The notes under the pieces were generated by a model that searched no databases, was not told the origin of the DNA, and was given only the letters and a program-made list of their open reading frames with translations. Below are positions 42,994-51,622 of a DNA stretch of 64,000 nucleotides, piece after piece (position 1 is the first letter of the stretch; every line of letters begins with the position of its first letter). The position numbers and the translations under genes are program-made. This stretch comes from Cellulomonas sp. Y8 (GTDB lineage: Bacteria; Actinomycetota; Actinomycetes; Actinomycetales; Cellulomonadaceae), in the NCBI RefSeq assembly GCF_008033115.1, contig NZ_CP041203.1, forward strand, positions 4,154,001-4,218,000, read 5' to 3'.

Positions 42994-43785
42994 TCAGCCG
43001 GGCGTGATCCGCACCCGCTCGACCACCAGCTCGGGCACCGCCGGTGCGGCGGGCCCGTGCGGCCGGTCCGGGAAGTCGAACACGCCCAGCATGAGCTGCA
43101 GCGGGTAGCCGGGCGCCTGGGCGAGGGACCGGGTGACCACGCCGTCGACCTCGAACACCGCCCGCCCGGGGCGCCACGTCACGGCGTAGGTGTGCCGCGC
43201 CGCGACGTCGACCGCGGTGCGCGGCGCGGCGAACTCCTCGCGCAGGTCCGGGTCGCGGAACGGGTGCACGCCGGACCCGAGCGCGGCGGTCGGCATGCCG
43301 TCCTCGTCGGTCCCCAGGGTGTCGCCGAACACCTCCACCACGCACAGCTCGCCGCTACGCTCCGGCACGTCCTCGATGCCGACCAGCCAGGCGGAGAACA
43401 TCGAGCCCGGGCCGATGGTCGCGCGGCAGGTCACCTCGACCCGGCCCTCCGCCGGGGTGCACGCCCACCGCGCCGGCTGCTCCTCGCGCACCGTCTGCCC
43501 GGCGCGGAACGGCTGCTGCCCGCGCGTGCTCCCGACGGGACCCGACCAGGACCCGCTCTGCGCCGCCGAGACCCGCAGCGGCGGCACGTGGTCGCCCGGG
43601 CACCAGACCGGGTGGTCGGCGGGGATCGTCAGGTGCAGCCCGTCGGGGCCGGTGCGGGCGGCCGCCGCGGCTGCGGCGACCGAGCTCCACGCCGGGAGGT
43701 AGGCGAGCGTCCAGCCGCGGTCCTCCGGCGGCGTCGCGAACCGCTCGTCGACGGTGGTGGGTCCGGGGGCGTGAGGTGCGGGCAC
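42994..43785 (-). CDS. GH16-like jelly-roll protein with altered catalytic motif
   Basis: A 263-residue protein from GTG 43785, with AGGGAGCACCC upstream. A concanavalin-type beta-sandwich is suggested by GRVEVTCRATIGPGSMFSAW, HTYAVTWRPGRAVFEVDGVV and YPLQLMLGVFDFP. Where GH16 has E-[ILV]-D-x-x-E, this protein has ELCVVE (E146-E151), keeping both Glu but replacing the Asp with Cys. No signal peptide is visible, which is odd for a GH16. It may be an inactive or reoriented relative. Confidence 0.65.
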   Translation of the reverse strand: MPAPHAPGPTTVDERFATPPEDRGWTLAYLPAWSSVAAAAAAARTGPDGLHLTIPADHPVWCPGDHVPPLRVSAAQSGSWSGPVGSTRGQQPFRAGQTVREEQPARWACTPAEGRVEVTCRATIGPGSMFSAWLVGIEDVPERSGELCVVEVFGDTLGTDEDGMPTAALGSGVHPFRDPDLREEFAAPRTAVDVAARHTYAVTWRPGRAVFEVDGVVTRSLAQAPGYPLQLMLGVFDFPDRPHGPAAPAVPELVVERVRITPG

Positions 43786-43857
43786 GGGTGCTCCCTGGCG
43801 GTGCGGCGTCGGCGGGCGTGCGCGGGCCCGCCGATCGTAGGACCGGGTGCCCTCCGG

Positions 43858-43886
43858 TGGCAGCCCTCCGCGGCCCGGCCTAGCGT
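43858..43886 (+). promoter_or_regulatory. Promoter of the DUF8129 gene
   Basis: TGGCAG at 43858-43863 and TAGCGT at 43881-43886 (17-bp spacer), 47 bases before ATG 43934; similar in layout to the promoter at 42072-42100. Confidence 0.45.
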
Positions 43887-43933
43887 CGATCGCGGCGGCC
43901 GCGCCCGGCGCCGCCACGACCCCGGGAGGACGC

Positions 43934-44284
43934 ATGACCGACGACGACGTGCGCCGCGAGGACCTGCCCGTGCCGGACTACGACCACCTGCCGATCGGCT
44001 CGCTCGGCCACCGCATCCGCAGCCTGGAGGCCGACGAGATCGACGTGCTCCGCCGCTACGAGGAGGCGCACGCGAACCGGGTCGCGGTGATCCAGATCCT
44101 CGACCACCGGCTGCTCGACCTGGCCGAGGGCCAGCGCCCGTCCTCCGGGGACGCCGCGGCCCCCGCCGCGGAGACCGCCCCGGCCCCGGCGGGCACCAGC
44201 AGCGCCTCGCCCGAGACGGCGGGGCCGCCCCAGAACCCGCCGTCCCACGGCGTCCCCACCAACCCCGCCCAGCCGCGCCGCTGA
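43934..44284 (+). CDS. DUF8129-like small protein
   Basis: A 116-residue protein from ATG 43934. The first 60 residues (PVPDYDHLPIGSLGHRIRSL, then LRRYEEAHANRVAVIQILDH) fit the DUF8129 domain found in actinobacterial lipid-droplet-associated and other small proteins. The tail is a disordered Pro/Ala/Ser stretch. It begins a set of three same-strand genes ending with a RecQ-like helicase. Confidence 0.7.
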   Translation: MTDDDVRREDLPVPDYDHLPIGSLGHRIRSLEADEIDVLRRYEEAHANRVAVIQILDHRLLDLAEGQRPSSGDAAAPAAETAPAPAGTSSASPETAGPPQNPPSHGVPTNPAQPRR

Positions 44285-44313
44285 GCGCCCCACCACCCCC
44301 ACCGGAGGCCCCC

Positions 44314-44556
44314 GTGTCCGACCGCGGCACCGTCGACGACGACTACCTCGAGCGCGTCCGCGCGTCCGAGGAGCAGCCCCCGCCGCCCCCGCCCGCGCGG
44401 GTGCTGCTGTTCCTGCTCTGCTTCGTCCTGTTCGTGGGCGGGCTGTACCTCATGGGGCTCGCGGTCGACACCGCGGAGATCTGGCTGTTCACGGCCGGGA
44501 TCCTGTGCAGCGGGGGCGCGTTCTTCCTCGGCCTCAACCGCGCACGCACCCTGTGA
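44314..44556 (+). CDS. Small membrane protein of unknown function
   Basis: An 80-residue protein from GTG 44314, with CGGAGGCC upstream. Two hydrophobic segments, VLLFLLCFVLFVGGLYLMGL (about 30-49) and IWLFTAGILCSGGAFFLGL (about 56-74), follow a Pro-rich head. No family recognised. Its stop overlaps the RecQ start by GTGA (44553-44556). Confidence 0.7.
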   Translation: MSDRGTVDDDYLERVRASEEQPPPPPPARVLLFLLCFVLFVGGLYLMGLAVDTAEIWLFTAGILCSGGAFFLGLNRARTL

Positions 44557-46256
44557 CGCGGACGACCGACGGGTCCGGGGCCGAGGCGCCGGACCTGGAC
44601 GCTGCCGTGCGCCGGGTCCTCGGCCCGGGCGCGACGCTCCGCGAGGCGCAGCGCGACGCGCTCGACGGGCTGCGCGACCGGGACACCCTGCTCGTCGCGC
44701 GGTCGGGCGCGGGCAAGACGGCGGTGTACGCGATCGCCACGCTGCTGAGCGGGGAGCTGACCGTCGTGGTGTCGCCGCTGCTCGCGCTGCAACGGGACCA
44801 GGTCGCCGGCCTGCGCGAGGCGGGGCTGCGGGCGGAGTCGGTGAGCTCGGCCCGGGGCGCCCGCGCGCAGGCGGCCGCCCTCGACGCGGCCGCGGCGGGC
44901 GAGCTCGACGTCCTCGTGCTCGGGCCGGAGCAGCTGGCGCGCGGACCCGTCGCGGAGGCCCTGGACCGGGCCCCCGTCGGTCTCGTCGTCGTCGACGAGG
45001 CGCACTGCGTCAGCGAGTGGGGTCACGACTTCCGGCCCGACTACGTGCACGTGGCCGGCACCGTCGAGCGGCTCGGCCGCCCGCGGGTCCTGGCGCTGAC
45101 CGCCACCGCGTCGCCCCAGGTGCGGGACGAGGTCGTCGAGCGGCTCGGCATGGTCGACGCCCGGGTGCTCGTGCACGACGCCGACCGGCCGAACATCTGG
45201 CTCGGCGCGCACCACGCGTCCACGCCGCGCGAGCGGGACGACCGGGTGGTGGCGCTCGTCGGCGAGCTGGTGGCGGACCCCGGCGGCGCGGGACTCGTCT
45301 ACGCCCGCACCCGGGCGCACGTCGAGGAGCTGGTCGAGGCGCTCGGCCGCGCCGGGCTGACGGCCCGGGGCTACCACGCCGGGCTGCCGGCGAAGGAGCG
45401 CGCCGCCGTCGAGCGGGCCTTCCTGTCCGGGGAGCAGGACCTGGTCGTGGCCACGAGCGCGTTCGGCATGGGCGTGGACCGAGCGGACGTGCGGTTCGTG
45501 GTGCACGCGGGCCCGCCCACCTCGCTCGACGCCTACTACCAGGAGGTCGGGCGCGCGGGGCGCGACGGCGAGCCCGCGCGGGCGGTGCTCGTCAGCCGCC
45601 CCGACGACTACGGGTTCAACCAGTACCTGCGGACCGGGGGCGTGCCGAAGCAGCGCACGCTCGCGGCCGTGCTGGACGCCGTCGCGGCCGCACCGGACGG
45701 AGGCCGCGACCAGCGCGCGCTGACGCGGGCGAGCGGGCTCGCCGCGCGGACGGCGTCCCGCGCCCTCGGCGTCCTGCTCGACACCGGGGCGGTCCGGCGC
45801 GAGGACGGCGGGACGCTGGCGGCGACGGGGATCTCCGCCCAGGCAGCGGCGCGCACGGCCACCGAGCGGCAGGAGGAGCGGCGGACCGTCGAGCGGACCC
45901 GGGTCGAGGTGGTGCGCACGTACGCCGACACGACCGACTGCCGGCGCCGCCTGCTGCTCGAGCTGCTCGGGGAGAAGCACCCGAGGCCCTGCGGGGCCTG
46001 CGACTCCTGCGACGCGGGGACGTCGGTCGAGGTCGAGGACGCGCCGCTGCGGCCCGGGCAGGCGGTCGAGCATGCGGAGTGGGGGCCCGGGCAGGTCTCG
46101 GTGGTCGAGGAGGACCGGGTCACGGTGTTCTTCGCGGAGCGCGGGTACGTCACGCTGGACACCGAGGTCGCGCTGGATTCGGGGCTGCTGCGGCCCACCT
46201 CGGGGCCGGTGCCGGGAGCGGCGGGGACGGCCCCCGCCGGGGGTGCCGCCGCCTGA
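44553..46256 (+). CDS. RecQ-family ATP-dependent DNA helicase
   Basis: A 567-residue protein from GTG 44553. Helicase motifs in order: LLVARSGAGKTAVYAI (I), VVSPLLALQRDQV (Ia), VVDEAHCVSEWGHDFRPDY (II, DEAH), ALTATASPQV (III), VYARTRAHVEEL (IV), ATSAFGMGVDRADVRFVVH (V) and YYQEVGRAGRDG (VI). A zinc-binding region follows (CRRRLLLELLGEKHPRPCGA, then CDSCDAG). It ends in a small beta-domain (HAEWGPGQVSVVEEDRVTVF) rather than an HRDC domain. Likely role: DNA repair or recombination. Translationally coupled to a small membrane gene, which is unusual. Confidence 0.92.
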   Translation: MTRTTDGSGAEAPDLDAAVRRVLGPGATLREAQRDALDGLRDRDTLLVARSGAGKTAVYAIATLLSGELTVVVSPLLALQRDQVAGLREAGLRAESVSSARGARAQAAALDAAAAGELDVLVLGPEQLARGPVAEALDRAPVGLVVVDEAHCVSEWGHDFRPDYVHVAGTVERLGRPRVLALTATASPQVRDEVVERLGMVDARVLVHDADRPNIWLGAHHASTPRERDDRVVALVGELVADPGGAGLVYARTRAHVEELVEALGRAGLTARGYHAGLPAKERAAVERAFLSGEQDLVVATSAFGMGVDRADVRFVVHAGPPTSLDAYYQEVGRAGRDGEPARAVLVSRPDDYGFNQYLRTGGVPKQRTLAAVLDAVAAAPDGGRDQRALTRASGLAARTASRALGVLLDTGAVRREDGGTLAATGISAQAAARTATERQEERRTVERTRVEVVRTYADTTDCRRRLLLELLGEKHPRPCGACDSCDAGTSVEVEDAPLRPGQAVEHAEWGPGQVSVVEEDRVTVFFAERGYVTLDTEVALDSGLLRPTSGPVPGAAGTAPAGGAAA

Positions 46257-46262
46257 GGCCCG

Positions 46263-46721
46263 TCAGGGCACGACGGTGACCGGCCAGCGCGCGTTCCGCA
46301 CGAGCCGCACGGCCAGCGAGCCGGCGATCCGGTGGCCGATGCTCGCCGACGACCCGACCACGACGCTGTCCGCGCGCACCTCGTGCGCCACGGTGGACAG
46401 CACCTGGTACGGGTCGCCGGTGCGCACCACGACCTCGACCGGCACGCCGCGCGCGTCGGCGAGGGCGCGCGGGTCGCGGAGGGCTCGCTCCACCGCGTCC
46501 TGGTGCTCGACGACGGCGACGCTCGCCGCGCCGGTCGTGTCCATCAGCGACGCCACGCCGCCGCCGGGCTCGCGCACGTAGACGACCACCAGGCGGCTGG
46601 CCTGGCGGCGGCACACGCCCACCGCGTAGGCCGCGGCACGCAGCGACGGGTCGGAGCCGTCCACGCCCACGACGACCGCGGTGGGCCCGTCGCGGCCGAT
46701 CTCGAACTGGTGGCCGGTCAC
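46263..46721 (-). CDS. Universal stress protein (single UspA domain)
   Basis: A 152-residue protein from GTG 46721. The UspA fold runs from AVVVGVDGSDPSLRAAAYAV to VVVGSSASIGHRIAGSLAVR, whose GxxxxG...GS pattern is the ATP-binding loop. The end RNARWPVTVVP is typical. It likely binds ATP and acts in stress or dormancy. It converges with the RecQ gene with only 6 bp between stops. Confidence 0.92.
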   Translation of the reverse strand: MTGHQFEIGRDGPTAVVVGVDGSDPSLRAAAYAVGVCRRQASRLVVVYVREPGGGVASLMDTTGAASVAVVEHQDAVERALRDPRALADARGVPVEVVVRTGDPYQVLSTVAHEVRADSVVVGSSASIGHRIAGSLAVRLVRNARWPVTVVP

Positions 46722-46897
46722 GCCGCACCGTCCCCTCTCACGCCGTCCGTCCTGGTCGACACGACGCTATCGGCTGCCGCGGGCCGCCGGGACGGGACCT
46801 CCGGGCGGGGTGCCGGCGCGGGCGTCGGGGCTGGTGGCGTGGTTCGCTGGGCCGACGGGCCGACGGCCCGGGGCGACGAGCACGCGGGAGGGCAGCG

Positions 46898-48181
46898 GTG
46901 GCGGACCTGGCGGGCGTGGCGGCGGACCTCTACGGCGTGCCGCCGGCGGAGTTCACCCGCGCCCGCACGGCCGCCGTCACGGCCGCCCGGTCCGACGGCG
47001 AGCGCGACCTCGCCCGCGCCGTCGGCGGGCTGCGGAAGCCCTCCTCCGCCGCCGCGGCCGTCAACCTCCTCGTGCGGGAGCGGCCCGACGACCTGGGCGC
47101 GCTGCTCGACCTCGGGGTCCGGATCCGAGAGGCGCAGGCGGCCCTCGCGGGTGCGGACCTCCGGGCGCTGCACGCGGAGCAGCAGCGGGCCGTCGGCGCG
47201 GCGGCGGACGCGGCGCTGGAGCTGCTCGGCGGCGGGGCGGGCGGTTCCGTCCGGGGCCAGGTCGAGGCGACCCTCCGGGCGGCGATGGGCGACCCCGACG
47301 CCGCCGCGACGGTCGCGACGGGGCTGCTCGTGCGGGACCTGTTCTCGTCGGGGTTCGAGCCGGTCGACGTCGCGGGTGCGGTGGCCGTGCCGGACGCGCC
47401 GGCGCTCGCCGGAGCGCCGGGGCGACGGACGCCGCTGCGCGCGGTGCCGGACGACGCGGGCGCGGCGGCGGGCGGGCACCGGGACGGGCCGGACGGCGGC
47501 GGGGCGGACGGGGCGCGTCCCGGTCGGCGTCGCGGGCGGCTGCTCACCGAGGAGGAGCCGCAGCGGCCGCTGCGCGGGGCCCCGGCGGGGCGCCGGTCGC
47601 GGGTCCGCGTCGCGGACGAGGACGCGCCCGGCTCCGGCGGCGGCGCACGCACGGGCGACCCGGGGCCCGGCGACGGCGAGGGCACGGGCGACCCGGGGGA
47701 GACGGTCTCGCTGCCCGGCAGGCGGCGCCGCGGCCGCGTGCGGGTCGAGCAGGGGCGCCAGGCCGAGCAGGACCGCCAGGCCGAGCAGGAGCGCCGGGCC
47801 GAGCAGGAGCGCAGCGCCGCGCGCCGGGCCGCGGCCGAGCGCGAGGCCCGGTCGCAGCGCCGCGCCGCTGCGGTCCGGGCTGCCGAGCAGGACGTCGCCC
47901 TCGCGCGCGACGAGGCGGACGAGCGCCGCGGGGCACGCGACGCGGCCGACGACCGGCTGCACGCGGCCGAGGCCCGCGCCGAGGAGCTCGGCGGCACGAT
48001 CGCCCGCGCCCGGGAGGAGATCGAGCGGTTGCGGGCCGCCCTGGCGTCCGCCGAGCAGGAGGCCCGCGAGGTCGGCCTGGAGGTGCGGCACGCGCGCTCC
48101 GCGCGCACGGCGGCGGCGCGGCAGGCCGAGCGCGCGGACCAGCGGCTGCGCGCCGCGGAGGCCGCGCGGGACGCGCTGTGA
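46898..48181 (+). CDS. Coiled-coil protein of unknown function
   Basis: A 427-residue protein from GTG 46898, with GGGAGGGCAGCG upstream. The N-terminal half (1-160) is helical (VPPAEFTRARTAAVTAARSD; RKPSSAAAAVNLLVRERPDD) and may be a small domain. A disordered Gly/Arg/Asp linker (about 165-280) is followed by a long Arg/Glu/Ala coiled coil (about 290-427), including a three-fold repeat of RQAEQD. No membrane or enzymatic motif. Function unknown. Confidence 0.7.
   Translation: MADLAGVAADLYGVPPAEFTRARTAAVTAARSDGERDLARAVGGLRKPSSAAAAVNLLVRERPDDLGALLDLGVRIREAQAALAGADLRALHAEQQRAVGAAADAALELLGGGAGGSVRGQVEATLRAAMGDPDAAATVATGLLVRDLFSSGFEPVDVAGAVAVPDAPALAGAPGRRTPLRAVPDDAGAAAGGHRDGPDGGGADGARPGRRRGRLLTEEEPQRPLRGAPAGRRSRVRVADEDAPGSGGGARTGDPGPGDGEGTGDPGETVSLPGRRRRGRVRVEQGRQAEQDRQAEQERRAEQERSAARRAAAEREARSQRRAAAVRAAEQDVALARDEADERRGARDAADDRLHAAEARAEELGGTIARAREEIERLRAALASAEQEAREVGLEVRHARSARTAAARQAERADQRLRAAEAARDAL
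47756..47808 (+). repeat. 18-bp tandem repeat encoding RQAEQD/E
   Basis: CGCCAGGCCGAGCAGGA (or one-base variants) at 47756-47772, 47774-47790 and 47792-47808. Confidence 0.75.
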
Positions 48182-48538
48182 TCCGCTCGTCGCCGGTGCG
48201 CGCGCGGTGTGCCCGGGTCGCGTCGGGCCGCCTCCGGCACAGCGCCGTCCAGCGCACCGCGGTGTGACTCGGATCACTCGTTCGCGTTGACACCTTCCGC
48301 GGGGCCTTCCTACGCTGGCCGGACGGCACGCCTCGCGAGAACGGGGCGCCCGTGGCGGGAGCCGGGCGCAGGAGCCCGGTACGACCGGCGCGCACCTCCG
48401 GGTGGCGCGGCACCGGCGCCCCGGCTTGGGGGCTCGGCGACGACGCGACGCGGGGCGCGGGCGGCTGCCGCGGGTCCGGATCACCCGGGTGGCGCGCCCA
48501 CGCGGACCAGCGACCCGCCTCGCCCAGGAGCCCCCGGG
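48182..48538 (+). other. Intergenic region, 357 bp, with a strong promoter and a long leader
   Basis: A near-consensus promoter at 48287-48316 is followed by about 215 GC-rich bases before the start codon at 48539, with potential for several hairpins but no riboswitch I recognise. Confidence 0.55.
48287..48316 (+). promoter_or_regulatory. Promoter of the VanY-like carboxypeptidase gene
   Basis: TTGACA (48287-48292), 18-bp spacer, TACGCT (48311-48316): the closest match to the vegetative consensus in the window. Confidence 0.8.
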
Positions 48539-49702
48539 ATGCCGTCAGCGCCGCGCCGCCCCCGCCACCGGACGGCCGGGCGCGCGCGGCTCGGCCGGGG
48601 CGCCGCGGTCGCCCGGGTCGGTGGCCGGTCGCTGCTCGGGGCGGGCCTCGTCGTGGCGCTCGGGGTGACGCTCACCGGGACGCCGGCGCTCGGCGGCACC
48701 GGTGCGCCCCGGGCTCCCGCCGCGGCGGCGGCCGAGGACGCCACCGGCCGCGGGTTCGACCCGGTCCGCACCGCCGCCGCGGACGGCGAGCGGTGGGCGG
48801 CCCGGGCCGCGGCCGAGGAGCCCGCCGTGACCGCCGCGTCCGCGCTGCTCGCGCGCGCGGCCCTGGACGCCGCCGCCGGCGTGGAGCCGCTGCGGGTGTC
48901 GCCGCAGCCGCTCGACGACCTGCCCGGGATGGACGCGGCCGTGGAGCGGCTGACGGACGCGTGGGCCGAGCCGGCCGCGACGCCCGGCGACCGGGTCGCG
49001 TCGGCGCTGCGGGTGCGGGACGCCGCCGGGTCGGTGTTCCGGCTCGCCCTGGCGGTCGAGCGCAGCGTGCCGGTCGCGGCGGACCGTGCTGCGGGCGACG
49101 TCGCCGGGCTGGACCGGGTGGAGCAGGCGGCCGGCGAGGCGACCCGTGCCGCGGCGGACCTGCCGGTGCTCGACGGGCGGGTCGTCGGCGCGCCGGTGCG
49201 CACCGGGGGCGGCAGCGCGCGCCCGTCGGGGCTGCTCGCGGACGGGACCGTCGACCCGGTGCTGCTGTGCCCGGTGCCGTTCGCGCCCGGGGCGCGGCTC
49301 CGCTGCGACGCGGTGGTCGCGCTCACGGCGCTGAACGAGGCGTTCCGGGCCGAGCACGGGACCGACCTCCCGGTCGGCAGCACCTACCGCACCTACGCCG
49401 AGCAGGCGGCGCTCAAGGCGGCCAAGGGCGGGCTCGCCGCGCCGGCCGGGGTGTCGCACCACGGCTGGGGCGTCGCGGTCGACTTCGCCGGGTTCGGCGG
49501 TGTCGGGCAGTTCGACCGGCCGCTGTACGCGTGGATGGTCGAGCACGGGCCCGCGCACGGCTGGGAGCACCCGGCCTGGGCCGGCCCGGGCGGGTCGGGT
49601 CCGGCGGAGCCCTGGCACTGGGAGTACACCGGCACGCCGGCTCCGGCGCCGGGCGGTGCCGGAGGCACCACGACCGCGGGTCCGGCCGCCGCGGACTCTT
49701 GA
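48539..49702 (+). CDS. M15B/VanY-type D-alanyl-D-alanine carboxypeptidase, exported
   Basis: A 387-residue protein from ATG 48539, with CCAGGAGCC upstream. A basic head is followed by a transmembrane/signal segment (SLLGAGLVVALGVTLTGTPALG) and a long Ala-rich helical region (about 60-215). The C-terminal VanY domain has LPVGSTYRTYAEQAALKAA, the zinc motifs SHHGWGVAVDF and EPWHWEYTG, and GWEHPAW. It trims peptidoglycan stem peptides. An unusually long 5' leader and a strong promoter precede it. Confidence 0.88.
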   Translation: MPSAPRRPRHRTAGRARLGRGAAVARVGGRSLLGAGLVVALGVTLTGTPALGGTGAPRAPAAAAAEDATGRGFDPVRTAAADGERWAARAAAEEPAVTAASALLARAALDAAAGVEPLRVSPQPLDDLPGMDAAVERLTDAWAEPAATPGDRVASALRVRDAAGSVFRLALAVERSVPVAADRAAGDVAGLDRVEQAAGEATRAAADLPVLDGRVVGAPVRTGGGSARPSGLLADGTVDPVLLCPVPFAPGARLRCDAVVALTALNEAFRAEHGTDLPVGSTYRTYAEQAALKAAKGGLAAPAGVSHHGWGVAVDFAGFGGVGQFDRPLYAWMVEHGPAHGWEHPAWAGPGGSGPAEPWHWEYTGTPAPAPGGAGGTTTAGPAAADS

Positions 49703-49918
49703 AGCCCTCGCGCACGCGGTGGTGTGATGGTCGCCTCGCGCACCCGGCGTGCGCGCCGCCCCGACGCCGTCGTCGGCCGCGCCGCGCCGGACTCGCAGCC
49801 CGCGCCGTCCGCACCCCCCGGTGGCGACCCGGACCGCCCACCCCGCCGCCCCGCGCGGCGCGGGTCCGCCACCCGGCCGGGCGCCCACCGCGGCCCGGCA
49901 CCGCCCAGGGGGAACCAC

Positions 49919-51553
49919 ATGAACGCCACGCAGACCGAGACCGCCGCGCCCGCCGTCGCCGGGCGGGTGGTCGAGAACGTCGGCCACGGGGAGGTCCTGC
50001 ACCGCCAGGCGCGCGCCTCGGACTTCGGCTACCTGTTCGCCGACCTGGTCGGCGACGCCGACGCCCACCTGCCGGCGGCCGACCCGCCGCAGGTCATCGC
50101 GCTGCTCCGCCGGCTCGGCGGCGCCATGGCCGAGCCGGCCACCAGCCCGGCCCCGCCGTCGACGATCCCGGCGGTGTACACCTACTGGGGCCAGTTCATC
50201 GACCACGACCTCACGCTCGAGGACTCGGCGGACCCGCGCCTGCAGCAGCCGGCGGTCGCCGACCCCGCGCTGCGCCCCGTCGACGCGGACACGGTGCGGC
50301 GCGCGCTCGGCAACGCCCGGCAGCCGTACCTGAACCTGGACTCCGTCTACGGCGACGGCCCCGACGGCGACCGCTCGTCGGCGTTCTACGACGGGCCGTT
50401 CCTGCGCGTCGGCACCCTCGCGTCGCCCGCGCCCGGCCAGCCGGTGCCCGCGGCCACCGACCCCGCAGCGCGCGACCTGCCCGGCCGGCACCCGGTGACC
50501 GACCCCGCGACGGGCCGGACCCAGTTCCCCGCGACGATCGGCGACTCCCGGAACGACGAGAACCTGGTCGTCGCGCAGCTGCACACGGCCTACCTGCGGT
50601 TCCACAACGCGGTGGTCGCCGCCTTCCGGAGCGCGGAGCCGGGGCTGTCCGACGCCGACCTGCTCGCCCGCTCGCAGCACTTCGTGCAGCACACCCACCA
50701 GTGGCTGATCGTGCACGACTACCTGCGGACGGTCACCGTGCCGGGGACCGTCGACTGGGTGCTGTCCGAGCTCAAGGGCCTCTACCTGCAGCGGTTCCCC
50801 GCGAAGCGCCCGCCGGTCATGCCGCTCGAGTTCTCGGTCGCGGCGTTCCGGTTCGGCCACTCGCAGGTGCGCAACGCCTACGACTACAACCGGAACTTCG
50901 GCGACCCCGGGTTCGTCGCGCCGCGGGCCACTCTGGACCAGCTGTTCCAGTTCAGCGGTCGCGGGGGCTTCATCGGCGGCGCGCAGACGCTGCCGGAGAA
51001 CTGGGCGATCGAGTGGGACCGGTTCGTCGACAAGGCCGACCCGGACCCGCGGCACTTCGCCCGCGCGATCGACACCCAGCTCGCCGACGACCTGTCGGTC
51101 ATGCGGAACGAGCCGCGGGACCTCGCGGGCATCCAGGAGCACCTGGCCAAGCGGAACCTGCTGCGCGGCTACCTGCTCGGGGTGCCGACGGGGGAGGCGG
51201 TCGCCCGCGCGCTGCGCATCCGGCCGCTGACCCGCGCCGAGCTGCTCCGCGGCGCCCCGGCGGGCGTCCGGTCCGCGCTCACCAGCCCCGAGCTCACCGG
51301 ACGCACGCCGCTCTGGTACTACGTGCTCAAGGAGGCCGAGGTGCTGACCTCGGGCAACTCCCTCGGTCCCGTGGGCAGCCGGCTGGTCGCGGAGACGATC
51401 GTCGGGCTGATGCGGCACGACCCCGGGTCGTTCCTCACGAGCGTCCCCGCGTGGGGCACCGGGCCCGTGCCCGTGCTGCCGGGCGGCGATGGCGCCCGGA
51501 CGATCGGCGGGCTGGCGGACCTGCTCGACGTCGCCGGCGTCACGGCGTCCTGA
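49919..51553 (+). CDS. Animal-type haem peroxidase (peroxidase-cyclooxygenase superfamily)
   Basis: A 544-residue protein from ATG 49919, with CAGGGGGAACCAC upstream. Distal motif YWGQFIDHDLTLED (about 86-99; the His is distal and the Asp may link to haem), catalytic Arg in GDSRNDENLVVAQLHTAYLR (about 205-224), HN in RFHN, and proximal His in FRFGHSQVRNAYDYN (about 308-322). No signal peptide is evident. Bacterial members oxidise halides or phenols, or act on lipids. Expressed as a single gene, bounded by a strong terminator. Confidence 0.92.
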   Translation: MNATQTETAAPAVAGRVVENVGHGEVLHRQARASDFGYLFADLVGDADAHLPAADPPQVIALLRRLGGAMAEPATSPAPPSTIPAVYTYWGQFIDHDLTLEDSADPRLQQPAVADPALRPVDADTVRRALGNARQPYLNLDSVYGDGPDGDRSSAFYDGPFLRVGTLASPAPGQPVPAATDPAARDLPGRHPVTDPATGRTQFPATIGDSRNDENLVVAQLHTAYLRFHNAVVAAFRSAEPGLSDADLLARSQHFVQHTHQWLIVHDYLRTVTVPGTVDWVLSELKGLYLQRFPAKRPPVMPLEFSVAAFRFGHSQVRNAYDYNRNFGDPGFVAPRATLDQLFQFSGRGGFIGGAQTLPENWAIEWDRFVDKADPDPRHFARAIDTQLADDLSVMRNEPRDLAGIQEHLAKRNLLRGYLLGVPTGEAVARALRIRPLTRAELLRGAPAGVRSALTSPELTGRTPLWYYVLKEAEVLTSGNSLGPVGSRLVAETIVGLMRHDPGSFLTSVPAWGTGPVPVLPGGDGARTIGGLADLLDVAGVTAS

Positions 51554-51567
51554 GCGCGGCCGCCGCC

Positions 51568-51607
51568 GGACCGGCCGGGCACGCGCGACGCGGTGCCCGG
51601 CCGGTCC
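51568..51607. terminator. Strong bidirectional terminator hairpin
   Basis: GGACCGGCCGGGCAC (51568-51582) pairs perfectly with 51593-51607; 15-bp stem, 10-base loop, between convergent genes. Confidence 0.88.
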
Positions 51608-51622
51608 GCGCGCGTCCCCGGG

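Noticed and set aside
48323..48538. Known riboswitch in the VanY-like leader
   Set aside because: No consensus of ydaO, TPP, cobalamin or SAM classes could be matched by eye.
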